Below are positions 1 through 12,303 of a stretch of 64,000 nucleotides of DNA, one piece after another. The position numbers were made by a program, and so were the translations under genes. Positions within the stretch are counted from its first letter, which is position 1. Every line of letters begins with the position of its first letter. The notes under the pieces were generated by a model that was not told where the DNA came from, did no database searches, and worked only from the letters and a program-made list of their open reading frames with translations. This stretch comes from Orientallactaga sibirica (taxonomy: Eukaryota > Chordata > Mammalia > Rodentia > Dipodidae), in NCBI GenBank assembly GCA_036365145.1, contig JAEOAD010000026.1:4178001-4242000 (forward strand), read 5' to 3'.

Positions 1-312
1 CCCTGTGGTACCTTGAGAGGGCCGGGCAGCGGATTCTTCCTCCACGGAGCCTCCAGATGTGGCCACCCACGGCAGTCCAACATGGCAGACCCAGCCGTGA
101 GGGGGCCCTAAGCAGACAGACAACCAATCATGTTTTTCTCCTCAGGCTCCACACCCAAACCGGGTGATGGAGGAACATCGTTTGTCTTCTCTGAAATCCA
201 CATGGTGGCTTTCTTCTCCAGGGTCACCAGACAGTGTGGGTGAGGCCATTAGGGTCACGAGGGATAGAGTGTCATGTGTGGACTTAGGATGTTCCCAAGA
301 GACGACTGGTTC

Positions 313-464
313 AGGCAAAGCTTACCAGCCCAGTATCCATGTAAAGGCAGGCACACACAGTCACAAAGTGGTGCATACACCTGGAGTTCATTTGCAATGG
401 CAAGAGGCCCTGGCCCATCCATTTTCCCTCTCTCAAATAAATAAATGAATAAATGAATAAATAA
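313..464 (+). repeat. DIP SINE, 5'-truncated
   Basis: Holds the body (CTGGAGTTCATTTGCAATGG) and an AAATAAATGAATAAA tail. The tRNA-like head is degraded. Confidence 0.7.
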
Positions 465-474
465 GACTATATGA

Positions 475-619
475 GACCAGGTACATGCCTTTAATCCCAG
501 CACTCTGGAGGCAGAGGTAGGAGGATCATTGTGAGTTCAAGGCCACACTGACACTACATAGTGAATTCCAGATCAGCCTGGGCTAGGGCAAGACTCTACC
601 CTGAAAAAAAAAAAAAAAA
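475..619 (+). repeat. B1 SINE
   Basis: Carries TTTAATCCCAGCACTC, the GAGTTCAAGGCCA B box and a poly(A) tail. Confidence 0.88.
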
Positions 620-649
620 CTGTATTAGATACAAACTGTGTAAGTTCCC

Positions 650-922
650 CCCACCTCTGTGGGTCACTGCAAAATAAATTTGGTTTCCTCTTCTCTCTTG
701 CTTCCCTTCCCACTGTGTGATTCCCTCCTATGGGGTCACCACCATACAACATGGCCACGCTGCGGTGCAGCCAAGAGGCCTTCACCAGAGGTCGGCCAGG
801 CCGGGGCTGGGCCACCTCAGACTTTCCGCTTCCAAAACTATAGGCTCAATAAACTTCTTTACTTTAGAAAGCTTCCAGTCTTATGTATTTTGTCACAGCA
901 GAGAGAAAACAGTAAAAACAAA
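650..922 (+). mobile_element. MaLR-type LTR fragment
   Basis: Resembles the 3' part of ERVL-MaLR LTRs: a TCTCTTGCTTCCCTTCC stretch, a CCATAC..ATGGCC segment, then an AATAAA signal near 848 and GTATTTTGTCACAGCAGAGAG at the end. It is diverged, and the 5' end is not defined. Confidence 0.55.
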
Positions 923-944
923 CTACTGTACTATATTTCTTTTT

Positions 945-1163
945 TTAAAATGTTTTTATTTATTTAAGAGAAAGAGGCAGGCAAAGAGAGAGAGAGACAG
1001 AGAGAGAGAGAGAGAATGGGCACACTAGGGCCTTAACTGGCTGCAAACTACAGATGTATGGGTCACCTTGTGCATCTGGCTTTATGTGAGTCCTGGGGAC
1101 TCAAACCTCGGTCCTTTGGCTTTGCAGGCAAGTGCCCTAATCACTAAGCCATCTCTCCAGCCC
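945..1163 (-). repeat. DIP SINE, near full length
   Basis: Starts with the T/A-rich inverted tail and GA-rich run and ends CATCTCTCCAGCCC. Confidence 0.88.
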
Positions 1164-1205
1164 TCTACTACATTTTTTTGATTGAGAAAAAAATAAGTGA
1201 AATTA

Positions 1206-1346
1206 GCCAGGAGTGGTGGCGCATGCCTTTAATCCCAGCACTTGGGAGGCAGAGGTAGGAGGATCGCCATGAGTTCAAGGCCACCCTGAGACTACATAGT
1301 GAATTCCAGGTCAGCCTGGCCAGAGTGAGACCCTACCTCCCCCCCC
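1206..1346 (+). repeat. B1 SINE with 18-bp target duplication
   Basis: B1 body flanked by a perfect direct repeat (A6 then TAAGTGAAATTA) at 1188-1205 and 1347-1364. The tail is C-rich rather than a pure A run. Confidence 0.92.
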
Positions 1347-1430
1347 AAAAAATAAGTGAAATTATTGTATTAGTATGTTAAAAGGATATCCAAATTATTA
1401 TTTCAACATAACATTAATGCGCACACTTCT

Positions 1431-1639
1431 AATATTTTTATTTATTTATTTATTTGACAGAGAGAAAGAGGGAGAGAGAGAGAGAGAATGGGCTTGCCAG
1501 GGTCTCCAGCCACTACAAACAAACTCCAGACACATGTGCAACCTTGTGCGTCTGGCTAACGTGGATCCTGGGAAATTGAACCTGGGTCCTTTGGCTTTGC
1601 AGGCAAATGCCTTAACCACTAAGCCATCCCTCCAGCCCC
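1431..1639 (-). repeat. DIP SINE, near full length
   Basis: TTTATTTATTTATTTGACAGAGAG at one end, GCCATCCCTCCAGCCCC at the other. Confidence 0.88.
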
Positions 1640-1812
1640 ACTTTTTTTGTTTGTTTGTTTTATTTTTTGGTTTTTTGAGGTAGGGTCTCACTTTGGCCCA
1701 GGCTGACCTGGAATTCACTATGTAATCTCAGGGTGGCCTTGAACTCATGGCTATCCTCCTACCTCTGCCTCCCGAGTGCTGGGATTAAAAGCATCAACCA
1801 CCATGCCTGGCC
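1640..1812 (-). repeat. B1 SINE
   Basis: Directly abuts the preceding DIP copy. Shows GAGGTAGGGTCTCAC through GAGTGCTGGGATTAAAA. Confidence 0.88.
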
Positions 1813-1829
1813 AGTCCCAGTTTTAATAT

Positions 1830-2042
1830 TTTAAAATATTTATTTATTTACAAGCATAGAGAGAGAGAGAGAGGAGAAAGACAAAGAAATGGCACACCAC
1901 AGCCTCTTGCTATTGCAAACAAACTCCAGCTGCATGCTCCACTTGGTGCATCTGGTTTGACATGGGTCCTGGGGAATAGAACCTGGGCCATCAGACTTTG
2001 CAAGTCAAGAGCCATTAGCCACTGTGCCATCTCCCCAGCCCC
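1830..2042 (-). repeat. DIP SINE, diverged
   Basis: Inverted tail TATTTATTTATTTA, then a GA run, ending GTGCCATCTCCCCAGCCCC. Confidence 0.85.
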
Positions 2043-2137
2043 GCACGTTTACATTTCAGTTTGCCAGTTAGTTTACCCTTTTTGTTTTCTTTTGAAAGCC
2101 AGTGTTGGTTTTATACCTACAAAACATCCCAGTTTGG

Positions 2138-2303
2138 GGCTGGAGAGCTGGCTTAGCGGTTAAGGCACATGCCTGCAAAGATTCCCCAGGTCCCACGTAA
2201 GCCAGATGCACGAGAGGGCACACGCATCTGGAGTTCATTTGCAATGGCTAGAAGCCCTGGTGTGCCCGTTCTCACTCTCCCTCTCTCTCTCTCTTTCCTT
2301 CTC

Positions 2304-2346
<43 letters not shown>

Positions 2347-2362
2347 AATCTAAAAATAAAAA
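2138..2362 (+). repeat. DIP SINE with internal deletion
   Basis: Flanked by a perfect 12-bp target duplication ATCCCAGTTTGG (2126-2137, 2363-2374). The stretch between the A and B boxes is deleted (GCAAAG joined to ATTCCCC). Long AAAT tail. Confidence 0.92.
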
Positions 2363-2374
2363 ATCCCAGTTTGG

Positions 2375-3265
2375 AAGAACCTTACCTCAAGCAGCCAGGA
2401 GTCACGTGTGGCTAGCAGCAAGCATGTCAACATAGGTTCAGGACCCTCAGTGGCTCTCGCCGTCTGCTGCCCCTGCACACTCTTGCCTTGGCACCCAGCC
2501 GTGGCGCTCACAGGAATCCTGGTATTACATTGGCAAGGCACTTAATGTGAGCAGTGAGGCAAGGGCCTTGGGCTCCCTGGAAAGTGGTCACTTCTATGTC
2601 CTTCCCACTTACAAGACAGACAAGGAAGACTGGTAGCTGGGCTCCAGATCTTGAGCTGGGACCACCATGGACTCCACTACCCTGCCGTTCCTGACCTGAG
2701 TGTTTGTGTGTGTGGGGGGGGGGGTCAATGGCCCTCATGGCCCTCATCTCCCAGGACTGTCAGAATGGGGTGGATCAGGGACCCATTAACGCAGGGTCTC
2801 TCCGTGGTCACCCCTTGCTGCTGGGCCCCTGGGCTGGTCCTCTCTAGGGTTAGGACACTCACTCTGTTAGGGCCACATGTTCCGTGTTTCACCCCCCACA
2901 TACACACAACAATGTGCCCCTTGTTGCCTTTGACGGCTTCTTAGGCTAGCTGAGAAATCCCCATTCATGTCACCAATCTGGACTCCCCCAAATGCCCACG
3001 TGGCACTCACATGTGCCCCTCTATGCCTTCCTTGGTCCTGAACATGATTATATAACCATGTTGCCTTGGCAAGAGTCCTTTAAGGGCTAAAGAAATCTTT
3101 TAGCTTCTCTACATAAAGTTAAATATGGAGGGTTCATCCTTAAAATTTCAAAACTTGGAAGAAAAAAAATATAACAACTCTTCTGAAAAAAATTACATTA
3201 TATGTTGGTTAATATCCTTCTCTGGATATGACTGCTGGAGGAAGCTCTCCTCAAAACCCACCTAT
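2375..3265. other. 3' flank of MN1, no gene seen
   Basis: Non-repetitive sequence with a short GT/poly(G) run (2701-2724). ORFs here are short and show no family signature. Confidence 0.5.
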
Positions 3266-3460
3266 GGGGCTGGAGAGATGGCTCAGCAGCTAAAGCACTT
3301 GCCTACAAAGCCTAATGACCCGGGTTTAATTTCCCCAGTTCCATGTAAAGCCAGATGCACAAAATGGCACATGCGCCTGGAGTTCGTTCACAGCAGCTGG
3401 AGGCCCGGGTACACCATTCTCTCTGTCTGCCTCTCTTCTTGCAAATAAAAAATAATAATA
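3266..3460 (+). repeat. DIP SINE
   Basis: GGGGCTGGAGAGATGGCTCAG head, AAATAAAAAATAATAAT tail, followed directly by a B1. Confidence 0.9.
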
Positions 3461-3628
3461 GCCAGGCGAGGTGGCGCACACCTTTAATCCCAGCACTCAG
3501 GAGGCAGAGGTAGGAGGATCACTGTGAGTTCGAGGCCACCCTGAGACTACATAGTGAATTCCAGGTTAGCCTGGGCTAGACCTAGAGCAAGACCCTATCT
3601 TGAAAAACCATAAAATAATAATAATAAC
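3461..3628 (+). repeat. B1 SINE
   Basis: GCCAGGCGAGGTGGCGCAC start, AAAATAATAATAATA tail. Confidence 0.9.
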
Positions 3629-4098
3629 CGGCATATAAGTCTCTCAGGGTGACATTCATTCTGGTACCACTTCAATTTCTGGTCACACGTTCCTTTACTT
3701 TTAATTTAATGTCCCTTTTTGAGACTAAGACCATTTTAAGGATAGAGGTAACCTCAAGCACTTGGTCTCCCTGATTTGTCATCTATAATGTGGGGGAGGG
3801 GGTCATCCCTGGCACAGGTGGCTGTGGGGCCTTGATGAGATGATGCTGGTCTGTGGTGGGTCTCTTATGGTTGTCCCCCAGCCCACAGATGTGTTGGGAC
3901 CTAGATCCTCTGTGGTGGCCCACATTAGGAGGTGAACAGATCTGAGTTCAAACACAACACTTTGAATTCTCTGCACCTGTGAGCACGCTTCGGGAGGACA
4001 ATACAGGTCTTTGAGTTGGTCCCAAGGAAACAAATCTCTCACTGACCCCCAACTCCAGCCGGCCACTCACGTACCCAAAGGACAGCTGTGTGTGTGGG

Positions 4099-4471
4099 TG
4101 TATGGCACAATACAGGCCTGGTCCTAGCCAGACCGCATGGCAAAAGACAATAGGAAGTGGCTTCTGTAAAAATGGCGTTTTGCGCAGGCTCGATGTGACA
4201 ACAGTTACAGCCCCATGCTCGCGAGAAGCCTACTACGAGATGTCCTGTCCAGAGACAAGCTGTCATTGGTCACCAAAAGGGGACCACCCTATACAAGGAT
4301 TAACAGCCCCTTAAAACCCATGTACACTTCCTGAATAAACGAGTTTGTGGATTCTCGCTTCCACTTTCACCCAACTCCCGGAGTCTGTGTCGTGACTCCG
4401 CGCTGCTCACCCCAATTCGGCAGAGACCCTATCGTCCCTCCTGAGCTGGCCTTGGGGGGGGGACCCCAACA
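4099..4471 (+). mobile_element. Solo endogenous retrovirus LTR
   Basis: A 373-bp block beginning TG and ending CA, flanked by the perfect 6-bp direct repeat TGTGGG (4093-4098, 4472-4477). It has a TTAAAA element near 4312, AATAAA at 4334-4339 and a C-rich U5-like end. No internal retroviral sequence follows. A 6-bp duplication is typical of class II (ERVK-like) elements, but the family is not certain. Confidence 0.78.
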
Positions 4472-4477
4472 TGTGGG

Positions 4478-5579
4478 GTCAGCAGCAAGCCTGCTAGGCA
4501 CACTCCACCACTGGGAGAGAAGAAAGGCTCCGTGAGGGTCATTGTCCCCCTCGTGTGGAGCCAAGTGACCTCCGGTCCCAGCTTCAAAGCATCTGTGGGA
4601 GACAGTTCTCCTGAGTGTGTCGTTGGAGGCTCCTGAGAAGGGGTTACAGTGGAGCTGGCTATCCACCTTCCTGTGGTCTGGAATCATCCATACATGGTCC
4701 AGCTAGTGTGAGCTTTTAGAGAAGAGTATGGCCAAGGCATATGTGGCAATATGCACACTGAGTGGCCACTGTCACCATTGCCTGTCTTCCCACTTTCCAC
4801 CTGTGGCCCTGGGATGAGCTGTGGGCAGAGAGAAGCAAGTGACTGCTTGTCAAATGGAGATCTGAGGTTCTGACTTTGAAGCCAGAAAGCTGGCACTTAG
4901 CAGCACCCTCCAAATTCTGCTACCACGATTCTGCGGGCCATACTGTGAACATTCAAGACCAAAAAGGGAGGGCAGGTGGCCCAGGCTCTGGGCAGCTGTG
5001 ACAAGAGGAAGCTGCCATTGAAACCCTGGCCCATGAGAGATAGTGGGTGACCTTCAAATTGATCTTTTGCAAGGCAAGCAAAGGAACGGGAGGGAGGACC
5101 TTGACACGTGCAAGGCAAACTATGTTCCCAGGCCTTGCTCATTTTAGGGACAAGGAAATTGAAGGCTGGCCTTAAACTCCTTGCTGTAGATTGGTGACCA
5201 AGAACAGACGGAGCAGCTACCAACCCAGACAACATGCCAATGTACTGTGCTTGCTCCAGTGGCAGCTGTGGAAACATCTAGAACCCTTCCTCTGTTCTGT
5301 CCCCTGTGGCAATCCCTCGAGCTGGACCCATTTCACAGGTGAGGACAGAGAGGAGAGAGCTACAATTTCCTGGTCCTCCTAGACCCCAGAGGGTCCCCAT
5401 TCCATAGCCTTGACATCCCATACCCCACCCCCACAACCCATCAGTAGTTCCTGGCTCAGGCAGGCTCCCACACATACCAGGCAAGGTTTGAAGAAATTTG
5501 TGGTTGACCTCCCATGGGGAGGAAGCCAGGGAGATACTCTGCATCAGCAAGTGAGCACCTGGCCCTGCCCCTTAAAAAC
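4478..5579. other. 3' flank of MN1, no gene seen
   Basis: Mostly non-repetitive. Several 60-126 codon ORFs occur on both strands, without recognisable domains. Confidence 0.5.
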
Positions 5580-5589
5580 AGAAAGATCA

Positions 5590-5852
5590 GGCTGGAGAGA
5601 TGGCTTAGTGGTTAAGGCGCCTGCCTCCTAAGCCTAAGAACACTGGTTCCAATCTCCAGGTCCCACGTTTAGCCAGATGCAAAGTGACGCAAGGGCGCAA
5701 TGCCGCACTTGACCACAAGGGGGCGCACGCATCTGGATTTCATTCACAGCAGCTGAGAGACTGCTGGCACACCCATCTCTGCCTTCCTCTCCCTCTCTCT
5801 CTGTCTGTCTCTCTCTGTGTCTCTCTCCAAAAATAAAAATAAAAAAAGAGAG
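5590..5852 (+). repeat. DIP SINE, long variant with CTCF-like motif
   Basis: Flanked by the 10-bp repeat AGAAAGATCA (5580-5589, 5853-5862). It has about 40 bp more than other copies, rich in CGC, in the CACAAGG region, and contains CCACAAGGGGGCGC (5713-5726), a near match to the CTCF core. Confidence 0.9.
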
Positions 5853-5926
5853 AGAAAGATCATGATGGGCCCTAAATGTGAATAGTGCCAGTGTTCTAAA
5901 GCCTGAAGTGAGCCGTCACCTTAGTG

Positions 5927-5995
5927 TGCGCACGCACACCCACACACACACACCACACTCCACCCATGCGTACACACATATGCATATAGACATGT

Positions 5996-6026
<31 letters not shown>
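5927..6026 (+). repeat. (CA)n microsatellite
   Basis: Imperfect CA repeats, pure over about 28 bp at 5999-6026, lying just downstream of the MN1 poly(A) site. Confidence 0.9.
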
Positions 6027-6027
<1 letters not shown>

Positions 6028-6138
6028 CCCTGTGGCACTCACCCCCTCAGGACAGCACAAAGACTTCCATCCCAACTTTCCTAGGAATATGAAGAAACCC
6101 CGCCCCACAAATGTACCCCAGTCACCATTAATGTCATA

Positions 6139-6144
6139 TTTATT
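6139..6144 (-). terminator. MN1: MN1 poly(A) signal AATAAA
   Basis: TTTATT on the plus strand is AATAAA in the MN1 sense. It is the distal signal before repeats resume, and a G/T-rich element (6095-6120) follows within the usual distance. Confidence 0.65.
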
Positions 6145-6178
6145 GTTATTTTAAGCTGCTCAGCAAAACATATACACG

Positions 6179-6186
6179 TATATACA
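6179..6186 (-). promoter_or_regulatory. Pumilio response element, distal copy (TGTATATA)
   Basis: Exact UGUANAUA match in the MN1 sense, about 35 nt before the poly(A) signal. A near match, TGTATATG, is adjacent. Function is inferred from motif and position. Confidence 0.45.
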
Positions 6187-6374
6187 GTATGCGTGAATAC
6201 GGAAGACTGCACTTTACAGATTTTTTTTTTTTAAAAAAAGAAAGAAAAAAAATACCACTCAATTTCATGAGCTATTGTCCCAAGTCTTCCAACCAAGTAT
6301 TTTCAGAAACGAGTTTCTTTCAGGACTCAGATAAGACTGCGGGACTGCTGCACACAGCCGACTTTAAGTTCTCT

Positions 6375-6382
6375 TATTTACA
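6375..6382 (-). promoter_or_regulatory. Pumilio response element, proximal copy (TGTAAATA)
   Basis: Second exact UGUANAUA match in the last 300 nt of the MN1 3' UTR. Confidence 0.45.
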
Positions 6383-8540
6383 TGTGCAAGTACGGTTTCC
6401 TTTCTTTCCAGAAGTTTCTACACGGTGACTACCAGCGTTCCGAGTCTCCTGTGTCGGATAAGGTTCTCATTTTGCTCTGATTCTTTCCATTAAACCAAAT
6501 TTAATGAAATTACATCCTCTTGCTTAAGGCTATTTGGAAAGCTGTGCCGCTCTGGGGTCGTGGGGCGCGAGACCACTTAGGACTTCGGGGTGGGGGGGGT
6601 GGGGGATGGGGAGGAGCTTGAGGTGGTCAGGACCACGCATGAGCTGATAACCAAGAGCACAAGGATTCAATGCTGGGAAGTTCAAAGACACAAGTTAAGA
6701 GACTTTGTTCCCTGGCCTTAAGCAATTAAAGAGTGATGTTCCCTGTTTGGAAAGTAAAGAAAGGGCTGGAAGCTCTCAAACCGGTGTGTATCGCAAAAAT
6801 AAAATAAAATAAAATAAAAATCTGAAGGGAACGTGGAGTTTTGCTCAGAATTTGACTAATGCCCCTGTGGCCCAATGGAAGGGGGATTGCCCTCCCCTCA
6901 TTCCTTCGGTCGCAGAACACAGGGACTTTCTTGTTCATTGGCTCATGCCACCTGCTTCTGTCTGCCCTCTAGGGTCCAGGTCTGCCCCTGTCACACTGCC
7001 CAGGTGAGAGGCACAGACGCCAGCGCTCAGACCTCAGCCAAGAGGCCTACGAAGGGAAGAGGCACATAGGGGAAGGCAAGAGCCAGCTTTCTGGACATGG
7101 CCCTCCCTTAACTGAAAAGTCCCTTGAAATTAAAACAATATGAGTGTTATCTGGTGAGCCCTAAGCCTTCAGGTCACTTGCTTAAAAAAAAAAAAAAAAA
7201 GTGGGGATGGGTCTGTCAAGTTTGGGGACCTGAGAGGAGAGGCTCAGAAAAGAGCTGTAGTGAGATGTGTTGGTTAAACAAAACCTGAAATAAACAGGAG
7301 AGTCACTTCTGGTCTGTCCTCGCACCACCCCCCACCCTGGGGATCCAATGGCCCATGGTTGGGAGTCACAGAGACTTCCCACAGGTGTTGATAGCACCCT
7401 AAAGTGACATTCCTGTCACCTCCACAGCCCTCACTCCTCTCTGTCACTGTGGAAGTGGGATATGCGGGACATTGGCCCTGCTTTTAAATCAGGGTGAAAC
7501 CAAATTTAAAGGGCCGGGGAACCACGGGGAAAGTCCCAGGTCCAAGGATGGTGAGGGTCATTCCTTGGATTTTTATTCCTCACCCAGGCTGCAAAGGAAC
7601 CCAGCAGGCTTGGAGAAGCATCTTGTCCTCGCCAGAGTAGGTCGGTTGAAGGCATGCCCCGGCCTCCTGTCCCTGGATCTATCCCGGAATACGTAGCCAG
7701 GAAAGAGCAGGGCTCCCTGCCTCCCGTGCTCTGGTGGCTGTGAGTGAGCAAGACCACCAGCCCTGTGCAGGGAGGAAAAAAGACTGCAACCCACCATTTG
7801 GCCTTCTTGCAAGTGCTGGATACAGCACCTCGCATCACACACAGCCTCCCTGGGAAGCTCCCAGCGGTAGGGGAGGGAAGCCAGCTGAAGGCCAGGGTGT
7901 GTTTTCAGAGGAAGAAAGCATACATCACCATAAGGAGGGGCTCACTGTTTTAGCTCCTGGCTAACTAATGACACTTGGCTGTCACTTGATGACAGTGTGT
8001 TTCACCCGGCAATGTTCAAGAATACTCTTCTCCAAGGCTTCCATTTTAATAAGAAGTGAACAAAGGATGGGGGGGGGGAGAGAAGAAGAAAAAAGGAGGG
8101 GGCAAAAAGGAAAAAAAAAAGTAAAGAAAAGCAACTTTTGCCTTATTATGAATTAACATGTACACCCAACTGGAAATAAAATAAAGCAAGAGGCCATCTA
8201 AAAACGTATGCAGAGTACAGGAAAATGGGCGCTGCTCTAGCAGGAAAAAGGGCTCAAGCCGAGGACATTTGCTAACTTGCAGAGGGCTAACATCAGTAAT
8301 CAGTAACATACTGTGGCAGACAGTTTCTTTAAAAAAAAAAAAAAAACCAGAAAACTTTTGAGGGCTTTTCCCCTCTGCCCTTTAAATTAACCCTTTCTGT
8401 TCTGAATGTCACTAAGCAGGTACCAACCTAAACAAAAACAAAATAAAACAAACAACAACAACAAAAAAAAAAACCCACTCAGCCACAGAGGCCTTTTCCA
8501 ACGAACAGTGGGAGGGGATGGAGAAGAGACTCCTGGGGGT

Positions 8541-9690
<1,150 letters not shown>

Positions 9691-9732
9691 GTGTTTTTTT
9701 TTTTTTTTTTTTTTACACACACAAAAAATCAT

Positions 9733-9930
9733 GGGCTGAGGAGATGGCTTAGTGGTTAAGGCACTTGCCTGTGAAGCCTAAGGACCCAGGTTTGATTCCC
9801 CAGAACCCACCTAAGCCAGCTGCACAAGGGGGCACATGCATCTGGAGTTTGTTTGCAGTGGCTGGAGGCCCTGGTGTGCCCATTCTCTCTATCTGCCTCT
9901 TCCCCCCTCAAATAAATAAATAGATAAAAA
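9733..9930 (+). repeat. DIP SINE
   Basis: GGGCTGAGGAGATGGCTTAG head; body with CACAAGGGGGCAC; AAATAAATAAATAG tail. An 8-bp repeat ATCATGGG at 9728 and 9983 may be its target duplication. Confidence 0.88.
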
Positions 9931-10028
9931 TTTATTTACTTACTTATTTGCATCCAGAGAAACACAGAGAGGAGATAGAAATATCATGGGTTTTTTGTAT
10001 GTAAGTATAGAAGTTGTCAATAAATTTT

Positions 10029-10228
10029 TTAAATTTTTATTTATTTATTTGAAAAGCAGAGAGACAGAGAGAAAGAAAGAATGGGCACACCAGGGCCTCC
10101 AGCCACTGCATACAAACTCCAGACCCATGTGCCACCATCTGGCTTACATGGGTTCTGGGAAATACAAACCTGGGTCCTTAGGCTTTGTAGGCAAGCACCT
10201 TAACAGCTAAGCCATGTCTCCTGCCCCA
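10029..10228 (-). repeat. DIP SINE
   Basis: Inverted tail TTTTTATTTATTTATTTG; ends GCCATGTCTCCTGCCCC. Part of the body around the CACAAGG motif is missing. Confidence 0.88.
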
Positions 10229-10234
10229 CTTTTT

Positions 10235-10300
10235 CCTCCTACAGAGAGGTTAGCTATCTTGCCCAAGGTCACACAGCCAGGAAGGGGCAGAAAGCTGGGC
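10235..10300 (+). repeat. MIR-like fragment
   Basis: Holds the MIR core phrase CTTGCCCAAGGTCACACAGC. Confidence 0.5.
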
Positions 10301-10597
10301 GTGTGAACACAAGGCTAATGGTGAATTCAGTAGCTATGATGGAAGTCGGGAAAAGAGGCCTGGCTGCCTGAGGGAGTACACCCTGATACTGAACTCCATG
10401 ACCTGCCCACCTCCCATCACTACAAATCCAGCCAGGGCCAAGTGCCAGCATACCACTTGCCCCGCCCGGGCTCCCTAGGGCTTAGCTATGGCCTGCAGAG
10501 AAGACAATCCCACAGAGACGAGACACGGCTTCGGGCCCCACCCTGGGACCTGCGTGCTGGGAAGAAGCTCGCTTCCCCAGGCTTCTGCCCTTACCTC

Positions 10598-10675
10598 ACT
10601 CATTCCATCAACAAGCCTTACTCAGGACCAAGCATGGAGCCGTGCGGATGGAGTTGGGGACAGAATAGCTAGGTC
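10598..10675 (-). repeat. L2-like fragment
   Basis: CATTCCATCAACAAGCCTTACT..GGACCAAGCATGG resembles the inverted LINE-2 3' end. Diverged. Confidence 0.35.
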
Positions 10676-10771
10676 TTGACCCTCCTTCTGAGGTGACCCA
10701 CTACTGGATGACAGGACATCCCCCACTGCTCCTCTCTGACCCTCATTTGCCTGGTTCGTAAACACAGAAGA

Positions 10772-10943
10772 GGGGGTGCTGAAGAGATGGCTCAGTGGTT
10801 AAGGCACTTGCCTGCGAATGCCTGAGGACCCTTGCAAGCCAGATGCATGCGTCTGGTGTTTGTCTGTGGTGACTAGAGGCCCTGGTGCGCCCATTCTCTC
10901 TCTCTCTTAAATAAATTAAAAATAAATAAATAAATAAAATAAA
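10772..10943 (+). repeat. DIP SINE with 12-bp target duplication
   Basis: Direct repeat AAACACAGAAGA at 10760-10771 and 10944-10955. Internally deleted between GAGGACCC and TTGCAAGCCAGATGC, losing the B box. Confidence 0.92.
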
Positions 10944-11326
10944 AAACACAGAAGACATCAATCCCTTGGGGCCCTACTAAGGGCCCCTAGGAGGACCACT
11001 GGGTGTGTCCCTATGATCAAAGAGAGCCAGAAGGAAAGCCATCTTGAAGCCCTGAAAACTCCCCCATTTCTGAGGACTGACCAGGTAGTTTCACTCCTGC
11101 CCAGGACATTAGTGTCTCCACACACATTTGACAGAGGGGAAGCTGAGGTGCTAAGAACAGGCGCCCCCAGGATGCTGGAAGCACTGGATGGGAGAGCTCC
11201 CTTGGCATTTGTAGATCCTGGCTTCTCTCAACGTGGGCCATGCACCACTGCTTGGGCCAATGTACATACCACAAGTGCTCTTGGCCGGCCCCAGAAGCAA
11301 TGTTATGCTAGCCTTTAACACTCACT

Positions 11327-11488
11327 GGGGCTAGAGAAATGGCTCAGAAGTTAAAGGTGCTTGCTTGAAAGGCCTGCTGGCCAGGGTTTGATTCCCCAGG
11401 ACCCATGTAAAGCCAGATTCACAAAGTGGCGCATGTATCTGGAGTTCACTTGCAGTGACAAGGGGCCCTGGCACTCCCACTGTGTTTG

Positions 11489-11537
<49 letters not shown>

Positions 11538-11560
11538 AATAAATAAATATATATATTTTT
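11327..11560 (+). repeat. DIP SINE
   Basis: GGGGCTAGAGAAATGGCTCAG head. The pyrimidine run has expanded to (TC)n(AC)n before the AAATAAATAAAT tail. Confidence 0.9.
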
Positions 11561-12289
11561 AAGACCCACAGGGATTCAGATGATGGGTATTTCTTGCAAT
11601 TCACACATATCCCCTCCAGAGACCCCCCACAGCCTGAGCCCATTCTACAGAGTAGGAAACAGAGGCACTGAGATTTGGGGGGAGAACTCCTTGTCAAAGC
11701 ACCAGTGAGGATTAGGGTGGAGCTCTGTGGCCAAGCATGCTTAGGGAATCCAAGCTCAGCCCGCCCTGCCCCCCCGGCATCCTGTGGCTGCACACCCCGG
11801 AACGGGGATGGGAAGTCGGTGTTTCTCACTCAACAAGCCCCACAAACCCACCCGCTTGGCTAAACTCCCCTGTCACTTTGAACTGTCAATCCCAAGCCCC
11901 AACAGTTCCCAGGCAGATACACAGGGTCTGGATGCCACAGCCAGGTGCTCCTTGGGCCTAAGAATGGAGTTCAGGAAGGGCCCAGGTGCACAGAGCTCGT
12001 GAGCTTCAGAGAGCAAGACCATCCGTCTTCAAGTGTCTACGCAAACTGAAAAGTGTCATCTGCACGAGAGCGAACGGGGACGTGTCCAAATGCAGACGCC
12101 CGCGTCTACATCAGTTCCAAATCACCATCCCCCAGCAAGCCAGCCTCGGGCTGTCCCCACTCCATACTTTGGCACAAATGTCTCAGGCTCAGAGAGACTG
12201 AGGGTTCTGCCCAGTGTCACACTGCCTGGGCAGGAGATCCCCTCAGTCTTGGGATGGGGCATTGCAAGGATACCATCCACAGGAAGTAT
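11561..12289. other. Intron, no gene seen
   Basis: Non-repetitive, with a possible MIR remnant near 11640-11720 (GAGTAGGAAACAGAGGCACTG). Confidence 0.45.
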
Positions 12290-12303
12290 TTTAAAGAGAG
12301 AAT

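Larger units (their letters stand above)
6120..8540 (-). other. MN1: MN1 3' UTR (exon 2 non-coding part)
   Basis: About 2.4 kb of SINE-free sequence follows the MN1 stop codon. It ends near an AATAAA hexamer (6144-6139) with a G/T-rich stretch just beyond, so cleavage is placed near 6120 by inference. An alternative AATAAA is at 7576-7571. Near the 3' end are two Pumilio-type sites, TGTATATA (6186-6179) and TGTAAATA (6382-6375). Short A-rich runs lie near 6230, 6800, 7190, 8110 and 8335. The length is in line with the long human MN1 3' UTR. Confidence 0.8.
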
